Shown: one piece after another, positions 7,206 to 15,691 of the stretch
Numbering within the stretch: position 1 is the stretch's first letter
How the letters are laid out: every line of letters starts with the position of its first letter
Source: Roseibacillus sp.
GTDB taxonomy: Bacteria; Verrucomicrobiota; Verrucomicrobiia; Verrucomicrobiales; Akkermansiaceae
Reading direction: 5' to 3'
Length of the DNA: 49,412 nucleotides
Assembly: GCA_022448985.1 (NCBI GenBank)
Contig: JAKVCR010000151.1
Coordinates: 1-49,412 of the forward strand
Translations under genes and position numbers: made by a program
The notes under the pieces: generated by a model
What the model saw: only the letters and a program-made list of their open reading frames with translations
Databases searched by the model: none
Told to the model about the DNA's origin: nothing

Positions 7206-8285
7206 ATGAAAAAAGTAATCACTGGACGCGATGTGGAGGCCCTCCTGCGGGAAGGGAGAGGCTTGGAGTCGATTCCTGCGGGGGTGCTTCTTACGCCCAC
7301 GGCCAAGGATGCGATCAAGGAAGCGCAGACGAGGCGCAGGCGGGTCGTGACCAGCAGGACTGCCAGCGTCGAGCCGAGTGTTCCCGACTACGAATTTCGT
7401 TGGGAGACCGGGAATGATCCGCAGTCACCGGAGGAGATCGCAAAGTTCTTCCATTCTCCGGGAATTGAGACCCTTAAACGGCGGATGGTTGAGATCGGCG
7501 AGCGTATGTGGAAGAAGAATTACACCGATGGGAATGGGGGTAATCTCACTATCAGGGTCGGGGATAATCTTGTGCTCTGCACCCCGACCCTGATTTCAAA
7601 GGGCTTCATGCAGCCTGAGGACATGGCGCTTATTGATCTTGATGGGAATCAACTTGCGGGCAACCGGCGGAGGACGAGCGAATGCCTGACGCACATTGCG
7701 ATCATGAAACGGCAACCCAAGGCCAAGGCCTGCTGCCATGCTCATCCTCCCCATGCCACTGCCTTTGCGGTAGCAGGGGTGCGGCCGCCTACATGCATGA
7801 TCCCTGAAGCGGAGGTGTTTCTGGGAGAGATCGGGATGGCGGAGTATCAGACGCCGGGGACACCAGCCAATGCGAAGGCAGTAGGAGAGGCCGCAATCGA
7901 GCATATGGCGGTTCTCATGATAAATCACGGTGTCATCACATGGGGTAAGGACATCGAGGACTCCTACTGGAAGATGGAGAACACCGATGCGTATTGCCAG
8001 ACCGTCCTGCTGGCCACCCAGCTCAAGGGGGCGGATCTTCTGACCATCACGGGCAGCCAGGCCAAGGAATTGATTGAGTTGCGAGGTTCGCTGGGGATGG
8101 AAGACAAGCGGGCCAACTGGAAGGAGTGTGAACTTTGCGACAATTCCGATTTTCGCCCTGGTGCTGTCTGTGCTGTGCCTCAGGGCGCGAAGGGTGAGGG
8201 GTCGGAGGGTGCGGATCTTAATGAGGAAGCAGAGGAAGTCGTGAAGGCGTTGACCGATCAGATCGTTTCGCAACTTCGCTCCTGA
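7206..8285 (+). CDS. class II aldolase (rhamnulose-/fuculose-1-phosphate type) with N- and C-terminal extensions
   Basis: It cleaves L-rhamnulose-1-P or L-fuculose-1-P to dihydroxyacetone phosphate and L-lactaldehyde inside the shell. The 359-residue protein has the class II aldolase core at about 85-290. There are zinc ligands in CCHAHPPHATAF (His178, His180) and INHGVITWG (His241), an NGGNLTIRV phosphate-binding loop and a TSEC element around the catalytic Glu159. The first 60 residues are extra. They contain GVLLTPTAKDAIKEAQTRRR, which resembles the LTPSARELL element of EutT-type proteins. The last 22 residues (from NEEAEEVVKAL to the end) can form an amphipathic helix after a Gly-rich linker, so they are a candidate C-terminal encapsulation peptide. 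It is the last gene of the BMC operon. Confidence 0.9.
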   Translation: MKKVITGRDVEALLREGRGLESIPAGVLLTPTAKDAIKEAQTRRRRVVTSRTASVEPSVPDYEFRWETGNDPQSPEEIAKFFHSPGIETLKRRMVEIGERMWKKNYTDGNGGNLTIRVGDNLVLCTPTLISKGFMQPEDMALIDLDGNQLAGNRRRTSECLTHIAIMKRQPKAKACCHAHPPHATAFAVAGVRPPTCMIPEAEVFLGEIGMAEYQTPGTPANAKAVGEAAIEHMAVLMINHGVITWGKDIEDSYWKMENTDAYCQTVLLATQLKGADLLTITGSQAKELIELRGSLGMEDKRANWKECELCDNSDFRPGAVCAVPQGAKGEGSEGADLNEEAEEVVKALTDQIVSQLRS

Positions 8286-8395
8286 GCAAGCGGGGGGAGG
8301 GGGAGGCTGTGAGGGCCGCGGTTTTCGCGGAGTGACAGGATCCTTCGGAGTAATTGCGCCTGATTTCGGTCTTCGGTCGGGGGAGAGGGTAAGCG

Positions 8396-8423
8396 TCAAG
8401 GGGAATGCAGTCTCCCCCCTTGA
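8396..8423. other. stem-loop in the gap after the BMC operon
   Basis: TCAAGGGG (8396-8403) and CCCCTTGA (8416-8423) are perfect 8-base inverted arms around a 12-base loop, in the 273-bp gap between the aldolase and the VIT-vWA gene. A smaller CCGCG/CGCGG hairpin with a GTTTT loop lies at 8316-8330. Neither is followed by a T-run, so intrinsic termination is not clear. No small gene was seen in the gap. Confidence 0.4.
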
Positions 8424-8558
8424 ATCCAGGCCAGGGAGAGTGTGCTGGAGTTGAATGCGTGGGCAAAGTTGCCAAAGCATCCGTGTTTACGACCGCTTTA
8501 CAGACGGTTCCGGGGTTGGGGCTTATTCTAGCTCCAACGAAACGGAATTTCTGCCTTT

Positions 8559-10811
8559 ATGAGACGATCAACATTTCTGCGGAATGCAGCGCTAGTGGGT
8601 GGCGGGAGCATGATATGGGTGCCTTGTGGCAGGGGACATGGGGCACACCCTGGACATGGGCATCATCACTGGATGCCCCACGTGCGTCCTGCGCCTCAGC
8701 CGGCAGGTCCGGTGGAGGTGCGTGCCATTGATGCGGTGGCGAGAATCGAAGATCAGATCGCACGCACTACCCTGACGATCACGTTCTTCAATCCAGCTGG
8801 ACGGCAACAGGAAGGACAGATGTTGCTGCCGGTTCCGTCTGGAGCGGTTTTGAAGTCCTTTGCGATTGAGGGGGATAACAAGGAGTTGAAGGCCAGGATC
8901 CTGCCGAAGGAGGAGGCCCGCAGGATCTACGACCGGATCGTGGCGCAGGCCAAGGATCCCGCCATCCTGGAATTTGCGGGACATGGCGCGGTGGACTCGA
9001 GTGTATTCCCGATCCCGGCTCGCAGTGAGTGCAGGTTGCGTCTCACCTATGAAGAATTACTGCCCACCGAGACGGACCGTATTGACTATCTGCTCCTGCG
9101 CACGGAGTCACCAGACTACCGGGTGAAGTGGAGTATTGATGTGAAATGGATGGTGAAGGGAGGGGTCGCGACTTCCTATTCACCAACTCATGAGATTGCC
9201 CCGGCGAAGATCGAAAAAGGGGTCCGGGTGCGACTGGAGGGAAAGGTCATGCCGGGACCATTCCGGTTATCGGTCCTGCGCAGGAAAAAGAAGGAGGCGG
9301 TAGCTTCATTCCTTACACACCCGGAGGAGGGCAGTCGAGACGGAGGGCACTTCCTGCTTCTGATTGTTCCTCCTGAGCGTGATAAGGCTGCTCCAGCCCT
9401 GAAGAGGGAGGTGACGGTTGTGATCGACCGTTCGGGGAGCATGGCAGGGGAAAAGCTGGATCAGGCCCGGGCGGCCGCTCTCCAGGTGGTTGAGGGACTG
9501 GAGGAAGGTGAGCTCTTCAACTTGATCATCTACAATGAGGCGGTGGAGTCTTTTGCGGAGAAACCAGTAGCAGTTAGCCGGGACAATCTCATGCGGGCTC
9601 GAGAATTCATCAGTGCGATCCGGGTGAGTGGAGGGACGAATATTCATGGGGCTCTCCAGCAGGCGATTGCCCAGCCTGTGGGGAAGGGGACTGTCCCCAT
9701 CGTGCTCTTCCTGACCGACGGGCTACCGACTATTGGAGAGACTTCCGAAAAGCAGATTCGGGAGAAGGCCAGGAGGTCCAACGGGAACCGTCGCCGAATC
9801 TTTACCTTTGGCGTGGGTGTTGACGTGAATACGCCGCTGCTTTCGCGGCTGGCTGATGACAGCCGCGCCACCGCCACTTACGTTTTACCCAAGGAGAAGG
9901 TGGAGGTGAAGGTGGCTTCCGTATTCCGGAGGTTGTCCGGACCAGTGCTGAGCTTTCCGCGGTTGAAGGTTTTCACCAGGGACGGCAGGCCCGCCCCTCA
10001 CCTTATTGATGATCTTGTTCCTCATCAGTTGCCGGACTTTTTTTCCAGTGACCAGATTATCGTCACGGGGCGCTACCGAGGCAGCGAGCCGTTGGAGTTC
10101 CGATTGCTCGGTGATGATGGGAAGAGCAGGAGGAAATACACCTTTGTCTTCAAGCCGGGACAAAAGCGGCATCCGTTCGTCCCGCGCCTATGGGCCATGC
10201 GTAAGATTGCGGTTCTTACCGAGGCTCTGCGGGATCTCGGTGCGGATTCGGCCCTCGGGGGACTAACCGGCAATGGCATTGATCGCAATGATCCACGGGT
10301 AAAGGAACTCGTTGATGAGATAGTGCGTTTGTCGACCGAGCACGGGATCCTAAGCGAATACACGGCCTTCCTCGCCCTGGAGGGAGAAGTCTTTCGTCCC
10401 GAGGCGCGGCGGGCCGCCCGGGCAGCACATAATTTTGACCAGCGTGCGCTCAAGACCCGGAGTGGCCAACTCAGTGTGAACCAGGACCTGAATCTCTGGA
10501 GTCAGAAGCAGAGCGGCCGACTGAACCCCTCCAACGAATATGTGAATGGAGACCTGGAAGTAGAGGAGGTGGCGAACGTGGCCCAATGTTCGGACATGGC
10601 ATTTTTCAAGCGGGGCAAGGAGTGGGTGGATGCGAGTCTGACCCTCGCTGGAAAAGGGAGAGGGGATCTTCCGGTTAAGGAAATCATGGTGGGCAGTGAA
10701 GAATTCAAGAGAGTCGTCGACAGGCTGGTGGCCAAGCAGCGGCAGAGCTGTCTCGCCCTGGGCAGCAACCTGGAGCTGGTCGTTGATGGCACGCGCTATC
10801 GCGTCAAGTAA
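8559..10811 (+). CDS. secreted VIT and von Willebrand A domain protein (inter-alpha-trypsin inhibitor heavy-chain-like)
   Basis: This 750-residue exported protein probably binds other proteins through a metal-dependent site. The N-terminus (MRRSTFLRNAALVGGGSMIW) has paired arginines before a hydrophobic stretch, like a Tat or Sec signal, followed by a His/Pro-rich stretch. A VIT domain spans about 50-180 (VEVRAIDAVARIEDQIARTT, then FPIPARSECRLRLTYEE). A vWA domain spans about 283-460 with the MIDAS motif DRSGSMAG (Asp290) and FLTDGLPTIGE. The C-terminal third (about 600-750) resembles inter-alpha-trypsin inhibitor heavy-chain proteins by its LSTEHGILSEYTAFLAL segment. It leads a run of three genes for exported proteins, with the next start 24 bp away. 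The partner protein is unknown. Confidence 0.85.
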   Translation: MRRSTFLRNAALVGGGSMIWVPCGRGHGAHPGHGHHHWMPHVRPAPQPAGPVEVRAIDAVARIEDQIARTTLTITFFNPAGRQQEGQMLLPVPSGAVLKSFAIEGDNKELKARILPKEEARRIYDRIVAQAKDPAILEFAGHGAVDSSVFPIPARSECRLRLTYEELLPTETDRIDYLLLRTESPDYRVKWSIDVKWMVKGGVATSYSPTHEIAPAKIEKGVRVRLEGKVMPGPFRLSVLRRKKKEAVASFLTHPEEGSRDGGHFLLLIVPPERDKAAPALKREVTVVIDRSGSMAGEKLDQARAAALQVVEGLEEGELFNLIIYNEAVESFAEKPVAVSRDNLMRAREFISAIRVSGGTNIHGALQQAIAQPVGKGTVPIVLFLTDGLPTIGETSEKQIREKARRSNGNRRRIFTFGVGVDVNTPLLSRLADDSRATATYVLPKEKVEVKVASVFRRLSGPVLSFPRLKVFTRDGRPAPHLIDDLVPHQLPDFFSSDQIIVTGRYRGSEPLEFRLLGDDGKSRRKYTFVFKPGQKRHPFVPRLWAMRKIAVLTEALRDLGADSALGGLTGNGIDRNDPRVKELVDEIVRLSTEHGILSEYTAFLALEGEVFRPEARRAARAAHNFDQRALKTRSGQLSVNQDLNLWSQKQSGRLNPSNEYVNGDLEVEEVANVAQCSDMAFFKRGKEWVDASLTLAGKGRGDLPVKEIMVGSEEFKRVVDRLVAKQRQSCLALGSNLELVVDGTRYRVK

Positions 10812-10835
10812 CAGTCAATCAATACCAATAAAGAA

Positions 10836-11432
10836 ATGAAGACAGCTAACATCAAAGCAGCAGTGCTTTCCGCAACCTTGCTTGGCCTTGTGTTGCCGGG
10901 AATGGCGGAGGAGGAGAAAAGAACAGCCGAGTCGCCGAGGGCCGAACTAGGCAATGAACTGGTCGACGTCCGGAAATTCAGGATCTCAACAGATCTTGCG
11001 CTGAAGGACCGCGCCAGGAAGCGGATTACCGAATCTCAGTTCATCGAGATGAGCAAAGATGAACAGACGATGATTCTCGACACTCGGAGTGCGGCAAGTT
11101 TCGCCCTGCTGCATGTAAGGGGAGCAGTGCATCTGAATTTCTCCGAGATGACTACAGGCAGCCTGGCCGAGAAGATTCCGAGCAAGAAGACGCGGATTCT
11201 CATCTATTGTAACAACAACTTCCAAAATGAGCCAAGGGAAGGTCGTCCCGCATTTCCGGCAAAGAGTCCGGGGATGGCTCTTAACATACCCACTTACATT
11301 ACACTTCACGCGTACGGGTATGAGAACGTCTATGAACTGGGTCCGCTCCTTGATGTGCGGAGCACGAGGATTCCGCTTGCGGGTGACAAAATTTCACCTG
11401 CCCCGGTTCCTTTCGCCACGGCCAAACTTTAA
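10836..11432 (+). CDS. exported rhodanese-like protein
   Basis: This 198-residue protein has a Sec signal peptide (about 1-24, MKTANIKAAVLSATLLGLVL). A rhodanese fold follows (about 60-165): ITESQFIEMSKDEQTMILDT, then HVRGAVHLNF and ILIYCNNNF. The cysteine in IYCNNNF sits at the position of the active-site cysteine. The loop after it is enlarged (NNNFQNEPREGRPAFPAKSP) instead of the usual six-residue loop, so sulfurtransferase activity is doubtful and a binding or redox role is possible. It lies between two vWA genes and may share a transcript with them (gaps of 24 and 20 bp). Confidence 0.75.
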   Translation: MKTANIKAAVLSATLLGLVLPGMAEEEKRTAESPRAELGNELVDVRKFRISTDLALKDRARKRITESQFIEMSKDEQTMILDTRSAASFALLHVRGAVHLNFSEMTTGSLAEKIPSKKTRILIYCNNNFQNEPREGRPAFPAKSPGMALNIPTYITLHAYGYENVYELGPLLDVRSTRIPLAGDKISPAPVPFATAKL

Positions 11433-11452
11433 CCATAACTAAAATCAAGACC

Positions 11453-12667
11453 ATGAAACTGAAATCACTTATCTGCAGTGCCGGCATTCTGGCTGGTGTT
11501 ACACTCACCCTCGCGAACCCTCCCTCGGGAGATGTGCGGGAGGTCAAGCTCAAGGGAGAGAATAAAAGAAAGGCCAAGGTGCCGGTATCTCCCGATGGAT
11601 CCAAGTCGGACAAGAATCAGGCCAAGGTGCAACTGGCCATCCTGTTGGACACCAGTGGGAGCATGAGCGGGCTGATTGAACAGGCGAAGACCCAGCTCTG
11701 GAGTATCGTCAATACCTTTATCCAGGCCAAGCAGAACGGGAAGGTTCCCTTCGTAGAGGTCGCGCTCTATGAGTATGGAAACGACGGACTGAATGCGGAG
11801 AATCACTGGATCCGGCAGATCCAGCCCCTTACCCGGGATCTTGACAGGATCAGCGAAGAACTCTTCGCCTTGCGCACCAATGGTGGCTCGGAGTTTTGTG
11901 GGGCGGTTATCAAGCGTGCGATAGGTGACCTCAAATGGGACACCTCGCCGAACACCTACAAGGCCATCTTCGTGGCGGGCAACGAGCCTTTTAATCAAGG
12001 CCCTGTTGATCCGGTCTCCGCCTGCAAGGAGGCGATAGCGAATGGGGTGATTGTTAACTCGATTCATTGCGGCGCGGAACAGGTCGGGATCAATACCGGA
12101 TGGAAGGCTGGTCCGCTCCTGGCCGACGGCAAGTATCTGGTCATCAACCACAACAAGGCGGTCGTCCATGTTGATGCCCCGCAGGACAAGGAGATCCTGA
12201 AATGGAACACCAGGCTGAATGAAACCTATGTGCCAATCGGGCAGGTCGGAAAGAGGCGCATTGAGATTCAGACGGAACAGGACAAACTGGCAGAGGGAGC
12301 CAAGGGTAATGCCCTTCAGTCCCGGGTCCGGACCAAGGCCAGTGCGAATTACTGGAATGGCAATTGGGATTGGGTCGATGCCTGCATGGCGAGGGACTTC
12401 GACTGGAGTAAGATAAAGGAGGAGGATTTACCCGAACAAATGAAGAAGATGACTCTCGCGCAACGGAAGGCGTATATTGCTGCAAAGCGAGCGGAGCGGG
12501 CGAAGTGTCAGAAGAAGATTGCAGAACTGACCAAGGCGCGTGGCGAATTCGTCAAGGCGAAGCTGAAGGAGATGGGTGAAGAAGGCGAAGACACCCTGAA
12601 TGCGGTGGTGGTGCAGACCGTGCGTCAACAGGCGAAGGCGAAGGGCTACGCCTTTGAAAAGGAATAG
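11453..12667 (+). CDS. secreted von Willebrand A domain protein
   Basis: This 404-residue exported protein has a signal peptide ending near residue 21 (MKLKSLICSAGILAGVTLTL). A basic, probably flexible stretch (about 30-57) follows. The vWA domain (about 58-235) has an intact MIDAS sequence DTSGSMSG (Asp66, Ser68, Ser70), so it can bind a divalent cation. The C-terminal 100 residues are Lys/Glu/Ala-rich and helical (MKKMTLAQRKAYIAAKRAER), probably a coiled coil. It lacks a VIT domain, unlike the larger vWA protein two genes upstream. A strong hairpin follows 16 bp after the stop. The specific function is unknown. Confidence 0.8.
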   Translation: MKLKSLICSAGILAGVTLTLANPPSGDVREVKLKGENKRKAKVPVSPDGSKSDKNQAKVQLAILLDTSGSMSGLIEQAKTQLWSIVNTFIQAKQNGKVPFVEVALYEYGNDGLNAENHWIRQIQPLTRDLDRISEELFALRTNGGSEFCGAVIKRAIGDLKWDTSPNTYKAIFVAGNEPFNQGPVDPVSACKEAIANGVIVNSIHCGAEQVGINTGWKAGPLLADGKYLVINHNKAVVHVDAPQDKEILKWNTRLNETYVPIGQVGKRRIEIQTEQDKLAEGAKGNALQSRVRTKASANYWNGNWDWVDACMARDFDWSKIKEEDLPEQMKKMTLAQRKAYIAAKRAERAKCQKKIAELTKARGEFVKAKLKEMGEEGEDTLNAVVVQTVRQQAKAKGYAFEKE

Positions 12668-12683
12668 CTTTACCGGGGGAAGA

Positions 12684-12714
12684 GGCGCCGTGGTGGTCCT
12701 GCTGCCGCGGCGCC
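12684..12714 (+). terminator. strong GC hairpin after the vWA gene cluster
   Basis: GGCGCCGTGG (12684-12693) pairs with CCGCGGCGCC (12705-12714) with a single G-T wobble, leaving an 11-base loop. It lies 16 bp past the vWA stop codon and 69 bp before the response regulator start. There is no T-run, so it would be a terminator without a U-tract or an mRNA 3-prime-end stabiliser. Confidence 0.45.
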
Positions 12715-12783
12715 GAAGTTGTCCGGTATTTAGGCTGCGAAAGGGCACCGGCTCCGCTACCCTTCAAACAGGATCTTTGAACG

Positions 12784-13464
12784 ATGGATGCTCCAACTAT
12801 TTTGGTGGTGGAAGATGATGCCGCGGTGCGGCAGGGCGTAGTGGATGCTCTGACGTTTGCGGGGTACGAGGTTCTTTCGGAAGCGGATGGGAAATCCGGT
12901 CGCGAAACGGCGTTGCGGGCGACTTACCAGCTTCTCCTCCTGGATCTTGTCCTGCCGGGATTCAGTGGTTTTGAAATCCTGGAAGCTATCAAGAAGGAGC
13001 GGCCCGGGCAGCCGGTGATTATTCTCTCCGCCCGGGGAGAGGAAAACGACCGGGTGCAGGGACTGAAGATGGGAGCAGACGACTATGTTGTTAAGCCTTT
13101 TAGTGTGAGGGAGCTTCTAGCCCGGGTAGATGCCGTGCTGAGACGAAGTACCGAACGCCCCTCGGCAGTAGAAATTCACGAGGTCACCGGCGGTCAGGTA
13201 GACTTCTCAAGGCGGGAAATCCGATTTGAGGATGGTGGGCGGGAGGAGCTTTCCGACCGGGAGTCCGAGCTTCTTCGTTACCTGGTGGCCCAGAGTGGTC
13301 GCGCAGTTCCCCGTGATGAGATCCTGCGTCAGGTATGGGGGCTCGATCCCAGAAATCTGGAGACTCGTACGGTTGACATGCATGTCGCTCACCTGCGGCA
13401 GAAACTGCGTTGCCAGAACGCGGTGGTCACGGTGCGAGGAAAAGGGTATATGATTGGCAGCTGA
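12784..13464 (+). CDS. OmpR/PhoB-family response regulator
   Basis: This 226-residue DNA-binding response regulator is paired with the adjacent kinase. The receiver domain (about 4-118) has the acidic pocket EDD at 10-12, the phospho-acceptor Asp54 in LLLDLVLPGFSG, ILSARGEEND and the conserved lysine in DDYVVKPFS. A winged-helix effector domain (about 130-226) has LSDRESELLRYLV and ETRTVDMHVAHLRQKL. Its stop codon overlaps the start of the kinase gene (TGATG), so the two are translationally coupled. Its targets are not known; the nearby vWA and alpha-2-macroglobulin genes are possible (inference). Confidence 0.93.
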   Translation: MDAPTILVVEDDAAVRQGVVDALTFAGYEVLSEADGKSGRETALRATYQLLLLDLVLPGFSGFEILEAIKKERPGQPVIILSARGEENDRVQGLKMGADDYVVKPFSVRELLARVDAVLRRSTERPSAVEIHEVTGGQVDFSRREIRFEDGGREELSDRESELLRYLVAQSGRAVPRDEILRQVWGLDPRNLETRTVDMHVAHLRQKLRCQNAVVTVRGKGYMIGS

Positions 13465-15581
13465 TGAATCGCCCCTGGCTAATATGGAGTGTCCTGGGAG
13501 CCTGCGCTCTTCTTATTGTTGGGGCGATGGCATGGTCGACCAACAAGGCGATCCAGTTGGAGCAGCAGCAGGCCCTTGCTGAATCGGAAGCTGAACTGGG
13601 GGAGCGGATTCGCATGAGTCTCTCGCGGATGGATGCTGCGGCCGCTGGATTTCTCATTCTCGAAAATCAGCGCCCACTTCATCACTACGAAGCGTTCTTT
13701 GAGCCGGAGGATTTGCTCACCAACCAGTTCCAGGTAGTGGGGAAGGGATTCGTATTCCAGCCCTCACCGCTCCTACCCGAGTTGCCTGAGTTTGTCCGGA
13801 TGCATTTTGAAATCGATCCTGTCACGGGGAAGGTAACCTCTCCACAGGTGCCAGCTGGCAATGAGTGGGATTACGCGGAGCAGAGCGGGCTCAAGCGTGA
13901 CTATCTTGCTGGCAACAAGAGGGAATTGGAGGTTCTGCGCGGGTTGTTAGCGCAGTCAAGCGGTTCGAGCCTCGCGGCCGGGGGAACAAAACTCGACTTG
14001 CTCTGCCGGGTGTGTGCCCGGGTCGATGAGGCCCTCGTAACCCGGAACTGGTCATGGAATGCTCCAGATCCTCTTACGGTGCGGCAGAAAGAGCAGGATG
14101 TAGCTGAGGCCCGCGCGAACAATGAGGCGATCAAGAGTGAGCAGTTTACGAAGGATCTTGCCCTCATTGAGAAGCAGAAGCGCGCGGAACTCTACCAGGA
14201 AAGCTCTCAACGGGCGGTTCCCAAAGTCCAGACGCTGCAGAACTTCCTGCCCCAGCGAGCCAAGCCTTCCGCTTCTTCTTCGCGGGTGGCAGGAATTGAA
14301 GTTGAATCGGATTCGAGGCAACTGGAAACGGGGGAATTGGCCGACAAGGAGGAAGGTCGTCGGCAGATTGCGCAAAGGAGGAGGGCGATCGCGGTAGGGC
14401 AGGAGGAAGGTGGAGTGGCCCAAGAGGAATCTCGTGAGGTTGGCGGAGTGAGCAAACTGGTAGAATTGGCTGCGGACATAACACCTTTCCATCCAATCTG
14501 GCTCGGAGAGGATCTCTTCATTGTGCGGGAAGTTGCAGTCGCTGATTCACTGCGGTACCAGGCTGTCTGGCTCCATGCAGAGGCGCTGGCAGATCATCTT
14601 CTCGGAGCGAGCAAGCACTCGTTACCGGAGGCTGCTCTTGAGCCTATCCTCGAAATTTCTGAAGCAGCGCCTGCGGGCGTTCTTGATGCGAAGTTCGATG
14701 AATTATCCAATGATCCTCTTTCGTTGGTGACCCTGCCCTGGCGCCTCCGGGCCGGGGAAGATCCGGTGGCCGCCGATATTGGCTGGTCCCCTCTGCGGAT
14801 CTCGCTGATGGCAGGATGGGGGACCTTGTTGCTGGCTCTTCTTGCTTCGGCTGTCCTGATGAGGGGGGTAATGAAGCTGAGTGATCGGCGCGCGACCTTC
14901 GTGTCCTCGGTTACCCACGAACTCCGCACCCCGCTGACGACCTTCCATCTTTACTCTGACATGCTGGCAGAGGGGATGGTCAAGGAAGAGAAAAGACAGA
15001 AGGAATATCTCACTACCATGCGCCGGGAAGCGGAACGCCTGAATCATCTCGTTGAGAACGTGCTTTCCTATTCGCGGGTGGAACGTGGCAGTGCGCGTGC
15101 CGAGCACCAGAAGATTACTCTTCAGGGTTTGATCGACAGAATGAGTTCGCGGCTTGACGAGCGTACAAGCAAGGAGGCCGCCGAGTTGGAAGTTGTTTCT
15201 GCGGCAGATTCAGAGGAGGTGGAGATTGATACGGACCTTACGGCAGTAGAGCAGATTGTATTTAACCTCGTCGACAATGCCTGCAAATATGGTTTGCGGG
15301 AAGGAGCGTCACAGGTCATCCGTCTGCGGACTTCGAAGACGGGCAGGATGGCCCGGATCGAGGTCTCCGACCAGGGTGGTGGGATTTCCCGCTCCGATGT
15401 GAAAAAACTTTTCAGGCCCTTTCACAAGTCGGCCCGGGACGCAGCCCATTCCAAGCCGGGGGTTGGCCTCGGACTCGCCCTCTGCAGACGTCTCGCGCGC
15501 GAACTAGGGGGAGATCTCACTCTCGATAACCGGGAGGGGGAGGGGGCTTGTTTTGTCCTGGAATTGCCGGTGGCGACCTGA
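13464..15581 (+). CDS. membrane sensor histidine kinase with a very large extracytoplasmic region
   Basis: This 705-residue kinase probably phosphorylates the response regulator it overlaps. TM1 is at about 5-25 (WLIWSVLGACALLIVGAMAW) and TM2 at about 447-470 (LMAGWGTLLLALLASAVLMR), leaving some 420 residues outside the cytoplasm. Part of this region (about 210-340) is rich in Gln, Glu, Lys and Arg and is likely coiled coil. The HisKA domain carries His485 in SSVTHELRTPLTTF. The HATPase domain shows the N-box NLVDNACKYG, EVSDQGGGI, LFRPFHKSARD and PGVGLGLALC. No PAS or HAMP domain is recognisable. The size and content of the sensor region are unusual. Confidence 0.9.
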   Translation: MNRPWLIWSVLGACALLIVGAMAWSTNKAIQLEQQQALAESEAELGERIRMSLSRMDAAAAGFLILENQRPLHHYEAFFEPEDLLTNQFQVVGKGFVFQPSPLLPELPEFVRMHFEIDPVTGKVTSPQVPAGNEWDYAEQSGLKRDYLAGNKRELEVLRGLLAQSSGSSLAAGGTKLDLLCRVCARVDEALVTRNWSWNAPDPLTVRQKEQDVAEARANNEAIKSEQFTKDLALIEKQKRAELYQESSQRAVPKVQTLQNFLPQRAKPSASSSRVAGIEVESDSRQLETGELADKEEGRRQIAQRRRAIAVGQEEGGVAQEESREVGGVSKLVELAADITPFHPIWLGEDLFIVREVAVADSLRYQAVWLHAEALADHLLGASKHSLPEAALEPILEISEAAPAGVLDAKFDELSNDPLSLVTLPWRLRAGEDPVAADIGWSPLRISLMAGWGTLLLALLASAVLMRGVMKLSDRRATFVSSVTHELRTPLTTFHLYSDMLAEGMVKEEKRQKEYLTTMRREAERLNHLVENVLSYSRVERGSARAEHQKITLQGLIDRMSSRLDERTSKEAAELEVVSAADSEEVEIDTDLTAVEQIVFNLVDNACKYGLREGASQVIRLRTSKTGRMARIEVSDQGGGISRSDVKKLFRPFHKSARDAAHSKPGVGLGLALCRRLARELGGDLTLDNREGEGACFVLELPVAT

Positions 15582-15691
15582 AGATGGTCCGGCGGGTGGC
15601 AGGGATCGATTGGTGGACTTTCCTGACGCAGCACCATGCATGCAGATTGATAGGATTGAGCTTGTGGAGGTTTCCGCTATTTTAATGTCCG

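Noticed and set aside
8559-8620. Clean twin-arginine (Tat) signal on the VIT-vWA protein
   Set aside because: RRSTFLR has one residue too many between the arginines and the hydrophobic pair for the consensus; export is likely but the route is left open.
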